64,000 nucleotides of DNA. Origin: Paenisporosarcina antarctica (lineage in GTDB: Bacteria; Bacillota; Bacilli; Bacillales_A; Planococcaceae). How positions within the stretch are numbered: the first letter of the stretch is position 1; the number at the start of each line of letters is the position of its first letter. The notes under the pieces were generated by a model, which made no database searches, had not been told where the DNA came from, and saw nothing but the letters and a program-made list of their open reading frames with translations. The DNA lies in assembly GCF_004367585.1 (NCBI RefSeq), contig NZ_CP038015.1:2734001-2798000 (forward strand). Direction: 5' to 3'. Both the position numbers and the translations under genes were made by a program. This document shows, in pieces, positions 59,335 to 64,000 of this stretch.

Positions 59335-59480
59335 GATTGGAGTGCAGAGCGGCGACTCCGGTGGGATAAGCGTGACAGGTGAGACCCCACAGGAGCACGG
59401 TTTTTGCGACGAGGAGGCTCACCGCACGCCCCACGGAACGCGTCCGCTCGGAACGGAAATCAGCGTGTATCAGGCCTCAT
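59335..59480 (-). repeat. GC-rich dispersed element S, copy 4 (inverted)
   Basis: Reverse-oriented relative to copy 3: GGAGTGCAGAGCGGCGACTC to GGAACGGAAATCAGCGTGTAT, with ACAGGAGCACGG and GACGAGGAGGCTCACCGC. High GC. Confidence 0.8.
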
Positions 59481-59681
59481 ATTCTTCAGTGTAGTAGGTT
59501 TGGCTAAATACGCAACTTCGTGTTGCTTCTGCGATTACTCGTCGCAAAATACAGAGTCAAGAGCTTTTGCAACGTCCTGTGGGCCCAAGCTTAGGTGATC
59601 TAGTAAAAAAGCATGAATCTGCTCCCTTACTCAACAACATCGTTTAACAGAGTCATTTAAAAAGACAAAGAGCAGCAATCG

Positions 59682-60296
59682 CTACTCTTTGTCGTACACT
59701 AATGAAGTTTGATGTGTAACACCCGCCGGTACTTCGTGGTGGTGACGACAACGCGGTTCGTAAGCTTCAGTTGCACCAATTAAAATAATTGGATCTTCGT
59801 AGCCTGCTGGTTGTCCGTTGATAAGACGTTGCGTACGACTTGCTGGCGACCCACACACTTGGCATACGGCCTGTAATTTCATGACTTGTTCAGCAATAGT
59901 CATTAATGTCGGCATGGGTCCAAATGGTTCGCCTCGGAAATCTTGATCAAGTCCTGCAACAATTACGCGGAATCCATGATCTGCAAGACGTTGAACGACA
60001 TCAACAATGCCTTCATCAAAAAATTGTGCTTCGTCAATTGCAATAACATCATATTCATCCGAAATATATGCCCAAATATCTTTTGAGCTCTCGACTGGTC
60101 TCGCAATCACTTTTGCACCATTGTGACTCACTACTTCTTCTTCACTATATCGATTATCTATTTGTGGTTTGAACACGGCAATTTTTTGTTTCGCAAATTG
60201 TGCGCGTCGCACTCGACGAATTAATTCTTCTGATTTTCCGGAAAACATACTTCCGCAAATGACTTCAACCCAGCCAGATTGTGACATCACATACAT
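59682..60296 (-). CDS. tdk: Thymidine kinase
   Basis: 204-aa salvage enzyme phosphorylating thymidine. P-loop [24 protein letters not shown] with Walker B acid, and zinc-binding CQVC. C-terminal [19 protein letters not shown] eight bases before ATG at 60294-60296 selects that start over one six codons earlier. Confidence 0.96.
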   Translation of the reverse strand: MYVMSQSGWVEVICGSMFSGKSEELIRRVRRAQFAKQKIAVFKPQIDNRYSEEEVVSHNGAKVIARPVESSKDIWAYISDEYDVIAIDEAQFFDEGIVDVVQRLADHGFRVIVAGLDQDFRGEPFGPMPTLMTIAEQVMKLQAVCQVCGSPASRTQRLINGQPAGYEDPIILIGATEAYEPRCRHHHEVPAGVTHQTSLVYDKE

Positions 60297-60574
60297 GGAA
60301 GTCACTCCTTTCAAAACTCTCTATGCACTATCATACCCAAAATAGAGATTGATTTCCCGTCTTTTTTTTTATTAGAACATATGCTATGGCGGATTTATGA
60401 AACTAAATATTCACTTGTTAAATTGATGGAGTTGGCAAGTCACGTCTTAAAGAGTTGACTGAGGCAGTGAACAAGATGCATCGAATATGGTTTACGGGTA
60501 GCTTTAGATGACAAACTAGCTAGCATCATAGCCTAAAGAAAACGCTATTTACAAAAATTGTGATAGGTGGTTGG

Positions 60575-60700
60575 TTTATTCGGCTAGAGAGTGGTTTTAT
60601 TCGGCTTCAGACGCTGTTTATTCCGCTTCGTAGTCATTTTAATCGGCTTCGCGGGCCATTTAATCGGCTTCACACCCGGTTTAATCGGCTTCACCCATTA
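60575..60700. repeat. Phased short-repeat array D (core TTTAATCGGCTTC)
   Basis: Cores starting with TTTA begin at 60575, 60596, 60617, 60638, 60659 and 60680, exactly 21 bp apart. Another TTTAATCGGCC occurs at 60768. Cores are TTTATTCGGC early and TTTAATCGGCTTC later; the ~8 bp between are unrelated. Confidence 0.9.
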
Positions 60701-60835
60701 AAAGGGATTATTTGTTCCTATTTTCGCTACGCTTCTGTTATAGTTGTTCATTTCCTATATAACTTGTTTTAATCGGCCAACTCTCACGGAACACTCGAAA
60801 TGAATAGTAGACAGTTCGACACACTAACAACAAAA

Positions 60836-60873
60836 AAATAGTCGCTTAGAGCCGGAGCTCTAAGCGACTATTT
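60836..60873 (-). terminator. Terminator of rpmE
   Basis: AAATAGTCGCTTAGAGC/GCTCTAAGCGACTATTT, 17-bp arms with T-rich flank, just after the rpmE stop at 60879. Confidence 0.93.
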
Positions 60874-60878
60874 GATCA

Positions 60879-61094
60879 TTATTCTTGGATATCTTCTTTA
60901 AGACCATATTTTTTGTTGAAACGGTCAACACGTCCATCCGCTTGCGCGAATTTCTGTTTGCCAGTATAGAATGGATGACATTCTGAGCAAAACTCAACTT
61001 TAATGTCTTCTTTTACTGAACCTGTTACAAATGAGTTACCACATGAACATGATACTGTAGCTACTTTGTGTTGGGGATGAATTCCTGTTTTCAT
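60879..61094 (-). CDS. rpmE: 50S ribosomal protein L31 (zinc-binding type)
   Basis: 71-aa large-subunit protein of the Zn-binding bL31 type: Cys16/Cys18 in VSCSCGNSF and Cys36/Cys39 in [24 protein letters not shown] is the family signature. GAGGAG precedes the ATG at 61092-61094; an upstream nine-codon extension covers that site. Confidence 0.95.
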   Translation of the reverse strand: MKTGIHPQHKVATVSCSCGNSFVTGSVKEDIKVEFCSECHPFYTGKQKFAQADGRVDRFNKKYGLKEDIQE

Positions 61095-61281
61095 CTTAAA
61101 TCTCCTCTCGCCCTGAACCATCTGGAACAGAGTTGTTTATTTGACTGTTACCTTACACGACCCGTTTAATTCAGTCGTATATGTTACAGAGTATGATAAT
61201 TCTACCGATTCAAATTATAGCAAATATACTTAAAGAAATCAAGTACGTCGTTCAAATAACTACTGAATGAACTACACTTTT

Positions 61282-62565
61282 TTACAGTAAGCCTTTACCG
61301 CCTCTTTTTTCTTTCATTTCCGTATTTAATTGTTCAAAAAATTCTTCATTCGTTTTAGATTGACTTAGTTTCTTCAAGAAACGCTCACCGAAATCGTTTG
61401 AATCTGAGAACGTTTTACGGATTGCCCAAAGTTTTTCAAGTTGGTCAGCAGGAATTAGTAATTCTTCTTTTCGTGTTCCCGAGCGACGAATGTCTAGTGC
61501 TGGGAAAATTCGGCGTTCTGCTAAATTGCGGTCAAGGTGAAGTTCTAAGTTACCTGTTCCTTTGAATTCTTCGTAAATAACTTCATCCATACGTGATCCT
61601 GTTTCTACTAAAGCAGTTGCTAAAATCGTTAAACTTCCGCCTTCTTCAATATTACGAGCTGCACCGAAGAAGCGTTTAGGACGATGGAATGCTGCTGGGT
61701 CAATACCACCTGATAATGTACGGCCACTTGGTGGTATTACTAAGTTATAAGCACGAGCAAGACGTGTAATTGAATCCATTAATATAATAACATCACGTTT
61801 ATGTTCTACTAAACGCATCGCACGATCAAGCACTAACTCGGCTACTTTGACATGATTTTCAGGCACTTCATCAAATGTAGAGCTCACAACGTCTGCCTTA
61901 ACTGAACGCTCGATATCAGTTACTTCTTCTGGTCTTTCATCAATCAGTAACACAATCAGTTCAGCATCAGGATAATTTGTGGAAATCGAGTTTGCAATTT
62001 CTTTAAGAATCATCGTTTTCCCCGCTTTTGGCGGTGCTACTATTAATCCACGTTGACCAAAACCTACGGGTGCAACTAGATCCATGATACGTGTCGAAAG
62101 TTTACTTGAATCAGTTTCTAGTTTAATATGACGGTCTGGATAAAGCGGAGTTAACGCTGGGAAATGAACTCGATCTTTCGCTGAATCCGGATCCTCCCCG
62201 TTCACTAATTCCACCTGTAATAAACCGTAATAGCGCTCATTTTCTTTAGGCGGACGGACTTTACCTGTTACTTTATCTCCGTTACGTAAGTCAAAACGTC
62301 GAATTTGGGATGCAGAAATATAGATATCTTCTGAACTTGGAGAATAGTTGATTGGGCGCAAGAAACCAAAGCCTTCAGACTGAATGATCTCTAAGACACC
62401 TTCCATGAAGAAAAAGCCTTCTTGTTCGGCTCGTGTTTTTAAAATCGAAAAAATTAGTTCTTTTTTCGTAAGTTTACTGTAGTAAGAGATTTTCAACTCC
62501 CGCGCAAGCGCATACAGTTCTTTTAACGTCATACTTTCTAGGTCAGCAATCTTTAAAATTGACAT
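61282..62565 (-). CDS. rho: Transcription termination factor Rho
   Basis: 427-aa hexameric RNA helicase. It has an N-terminal Rho_N helix domain, a cold-shock-like RNA-binding domain ([20 protein letters not shown]), Walker A in [11 protein letters not shown], Walker B in [12 protein letters not shown], and a Q-loop/R-loop region ([21 protein letters not shown]). No long linker insertion is present. It lies between glpX and rpmE. Confidence 0.96.
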   Translation of the reverse strand: MSILKIADLESMTLKELYALARELKISYYSKLTKKELIFSILKTRAEQEGFFFMEGVLEIIQSEGFGFLRPINYSPSSEDIYISASQIRRFDLRNGDKVTGKVRPPKENERYYGLLQVELVNGEDPDSAKDRVHFPALTPLYPDRHIKLETDSSKLSTRIMDLVAPVGFGQRGLIVAPPKAGKTMILKEIANSISTNYPDAELIVLLIDERPEEVTDIERSVKADVVSSTFDEVPENHVKVAELVLDRAMRLVEHKRDVIILMDSITRLARAYNLVIPPSGRTLSGGIDPAAFHRPKRFFGAARNIEEGGSLTILATALVETGSRMDEVIYEEFKGTGNLELHLDRNLAERRIFPALDIRRSGTRKEELLIPADQLEKLWAIRKTFSDSNDFGERFLKKLSQSKTNEEFFEQLNTEMKEKRGGKGLL

Positions 62566-62645
62566 GAAATGGCACCACTCTTTTACATATTTTGTTGTGT
62601 CTACTCAGGATGGATGGTTTTGCAAGAATTGGTTTTAGTAGAAGA

Positions 62646-62670
62646 TGCCTGACCAAGATGTGGTCAGGCA
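62646..62670 (-). terminator. Terminator of glpX
   Basis: TGCCTGACC/GGTCAGGCA with a weak T/C-rich tail on the minus strand, 14 bp after the glpX stop. Confidence 0.65.
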
Positions 62671-62683
62671 CAAATTATTGAAG

Positions 62684-63652
62684 TTAGACTTCCATCATAT
62701 GATGAGGTTTTTTCTTCAAGCTGTGTCGTCCCTCTATGAAACGGACTGTACCTGATTTAGCACGCATGACTAATGAATGAGACTCTGCATAGGCTCCCTT
62801 AAACTGAACACCACGCATTAGCTCACCATCTGTTACACCAGTTGCTGCAAAGATTGCGTCATCACCTTTTACAAGGTCTTCCATTCGAAGTACACGATTT
62901 ACGTCTAGCCCCATACGAATACAACGTTGTAATTCTTGTTCGTTTTGAGGAACTAGTCTACCTTGAATTTCGCCACCTAAACACTTTAATCCTACTGCAG
63001 CTATAACGCCTTCAGGAGCGCCGCCAAGTCCGAATAAAATATCTACGCCTGTTTCATCAAATGCTGTGTTGATTGCTCCTGCTACGTCGCCGTCATCAAT
63101 CAATTTAATACGAGCACCTGATCTGCGAATTTCATCAATAAGTTTTTGATGACGTGGACGGTTTATTAGAGTTGCCACAACGTCTTCGATGTCTTTATTT
63201 TTTGCACGAGCAACCGCTAATAAGTTATCCGTTACAGAAGCGTTAATATCGACTTTACCTCTTGATTCAGGACCTACTGCTAATTTTTCCATGTACATAT
63301 CTGGCGCATGAAGTAAGTTGCCTCGGTCTGCAATTGCAAGCACTGCTAATGCATTCCAGCCACCAGATGCGACGATATTTGTTCCTTCTAATGGATCTAC
63401 TGCTATATCAACAGCTGGACCACCCAAGCCTAGTCCTAGTTCTTCACCAATATATAGCATTGGTGCTTCGTCCATTTCGCCTTCGCCAATTACGACAACA
63501 CCTTGCATAGGGATTGAATTAAAAACGTCACGCATAGCTGTAGTTGCTGCATCGTCCGCTTCAATTTTCAAGCCACGGCCCATCCAACGTGCCGAAGCGA
63601 TTGCTGCGGCCTCCGTAACACGTACTAACTCCATTGATAAACTGCGTTCCAT
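62684..63652 (-). CDS. glpX: Class II fructose-1,6-bisphosphatase
   Basis: 322-aa gluconeogenic phosphatase. Metal and phosphate sites: [16 protein letters not shown] and [27 protein letters not shown] is C-terminal. The order murAB-glpX-rho is typical of Bacillales. The start ATG has a GGGAGG-type site upstream. Confidence 0.95.
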   Translation of the reverse strand: MERSLSMELVRVTEAAAIASARWMGRGLKIEADDAATTAMRDVFNSIPMQGVVVIGEGEMDEAPMLYIGEELGLGLGGPAVDIAVDPLEGTNIVASGGWNALAVLAIADRGNLLHAPDMYMEKLAVGPESRGKVDINASVTDNLLAVARAKNKDIEDVVATLINRPRHQKLIDEIRRSGARIKLIDDGDVAGAINTAFDETGVDILFGLGGAPEGVIAAVGLKCLGGEIQGRLVPQNEQELQRCIRMGLDVNRVLRMEDLVKGDDAIFAATGVTDGELMRGVQFKGAYAESHSLVMRAKSGTVRFIEGRHSLKKKPHHMMEV

Positions 63653-63689
63653 TTAAAGTGCCTCCCGTTATACGGTCAATTATTTATGT

Positions 63690-63735
63690 AATTCTTCCAC
63701 CTGTCATTATATCATAGGAGGCAAGTGGAAGAATT
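63690..63735. other. Hairpin between murAB and glpX
   Basis: AATTCTTCCAC/GTGGAAGAATT around a 24-nt loop containing TATAAT on the minus strand. It may be a terminator of murAB or a promoter region of glpX; the sequence does not decide. Confidence 0.45.
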
Positions 63736-63741
63736 TTTAAT

Positions 63742-64000
63742 TTAGAATTTTTCTTTAAATATAGGTTTTGCGTCTTCTAAAGTTTCACGACGAATATCTG
63801 CCCCTAGCCCACGCAATTTATCAATTATTGAGCTGTAGCCACGTTCGATATGGTAAATGTCGCGAATTTCCGTCTCGCCTTCAGCAATTAGTCCCGCTAA
63901 AACAAGAGCTGCCCCTGCTCGTAAATCAGATGCATAAACTGAAGCAGATTCTAATTTTGTTGGACCTGAAATAATCGCAGTTCGCCCTTCGACACGAGCA
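63742..64000 (-). CDS. murAB: UDP-N-acetylglucosamine 1-carboxyvinyltransferase MurAB (partial)
   Basis: C-terminal ~85 residues of a second MurA. The visible part includes [32 protein letters not shown] and [13 protein letters not shown], ending IFKEKF. The N-terminal part, including the active-site Cys loop, is outside the window. It differs from MurAA at 35111. Position upstream of glpX-rho matches murAB (murZ) of Bacillus. Confidence 0.9.
   Translation of the reverse strand, partial: ARVEGRTAIISGPTKLESASVYASDLRAGAALVLAGLIAEGETEIRDIYHIERGYSSIIDKLRGLGADIRRETLEDAKPIFKEKF

Noticed and set aside
60575-60700. CRISPR array
   Set aside because: The period is 21 bp with a core of about 11-13 bp and spacers of 8-10 bp. 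This is far shorter than CRISPR repeats and spacers, and no cas genes are present.

Overview
The window is low-GC Firmicute chromosome. It carries endospore genes (spoIID, spoIIQ, spoIIID, spoIIR), mbl, the atp operon and the conserved gene string murAB-glpX-rho-rpmE-tdk-prfA-prmC-spoIIR-ywlC-mntP-ywlE-rpiB-ywlG-glyA-upp-mnaA-atp, all on the minus strand. Gene order and protein similarity point to a spore-forming Bacillales of the Planococcaceae/Caryophanaceae type (Sporosarcina, Paenisporosarcina or Psychrobacillus-like). Genus is not resolvable from the sequence alone. TTG and GTG starts with strong ribosome binding sites are common. No rRNA, tRNA or CRISPR locus was seen.

Layout. 1-2.3 kb: a PadR-controlled drug-efflux-type ABC transporter with a DUF1048 gene. 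2.3-8.7 kb: small minus-strand accessory genes (SunI-like, SMI1/KNR4, ankyrin remnant, SET domain, saccharopine-dehydrogenase-like, small membrane proteins, WGR-like), resembling immunity-gene debris. 8.8-19.3 kb: sparse accessory DNA with an acyl-CoA ligase, DUF2332, a yknWX-like pair, and many intergenic repeats. 19.5-23.9 kb: a two-gene plus-strand operon of a SWIM zinc-finger protein and an SNF2 helicase. 24.5-27.6 kb: a nitrosative-stress cluster (nitronate monooxygenase, hemerythrin, RIC/ScdA, broken DUF2249 gene) with two back-to-back FNR-type promoters. 27.7-37 kb: ssbB, ywpF, duplicated lipoproteins, fabZ, mbl, spoIIID, spoIIQ, spoIID, murAA. 37.1-46.5 kb: atp operon (with a dead atpZ), mnaA, upp. 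46.6-51.1 kb: an insertion between upp and glyA holding four repeat units, a NERD-domain protein and a blue-light (LOV) c-di-GMP phosphodiesterase. 51.2-64 kb: the housekeeping string back to murAB, interrupted by an ISL3 transposase fragment.

Three repeat systems pervade the non-coding DNA. (1) Arrays of short cores beginning TTTA or TTACAA, spaced at almost exactly 21 bp (two helical turns). Each array has its own core sequence, with variable DNA between cores. (2) A ~280-340 bp dispersed element ending in GGAAACCAT, with two hairpins. One hairpin keeps a fixed GAAGTGAC/GTCACTTC centre while its flanking arms differ between copies but stay complementary. (3) A GC-rich element seen in inverted orientation around the ISL3 fragment. 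The phased arrays and the compensating hairpins are the least explained signals here. Other notable points are a LOV-GAF-GGDEF*-EAL photoreceptor, an atpZ pseudogene with three in-frame stops, a likely leaderless spoIID mRNA, and FNR-type promoters that relocate the RIC start codon.
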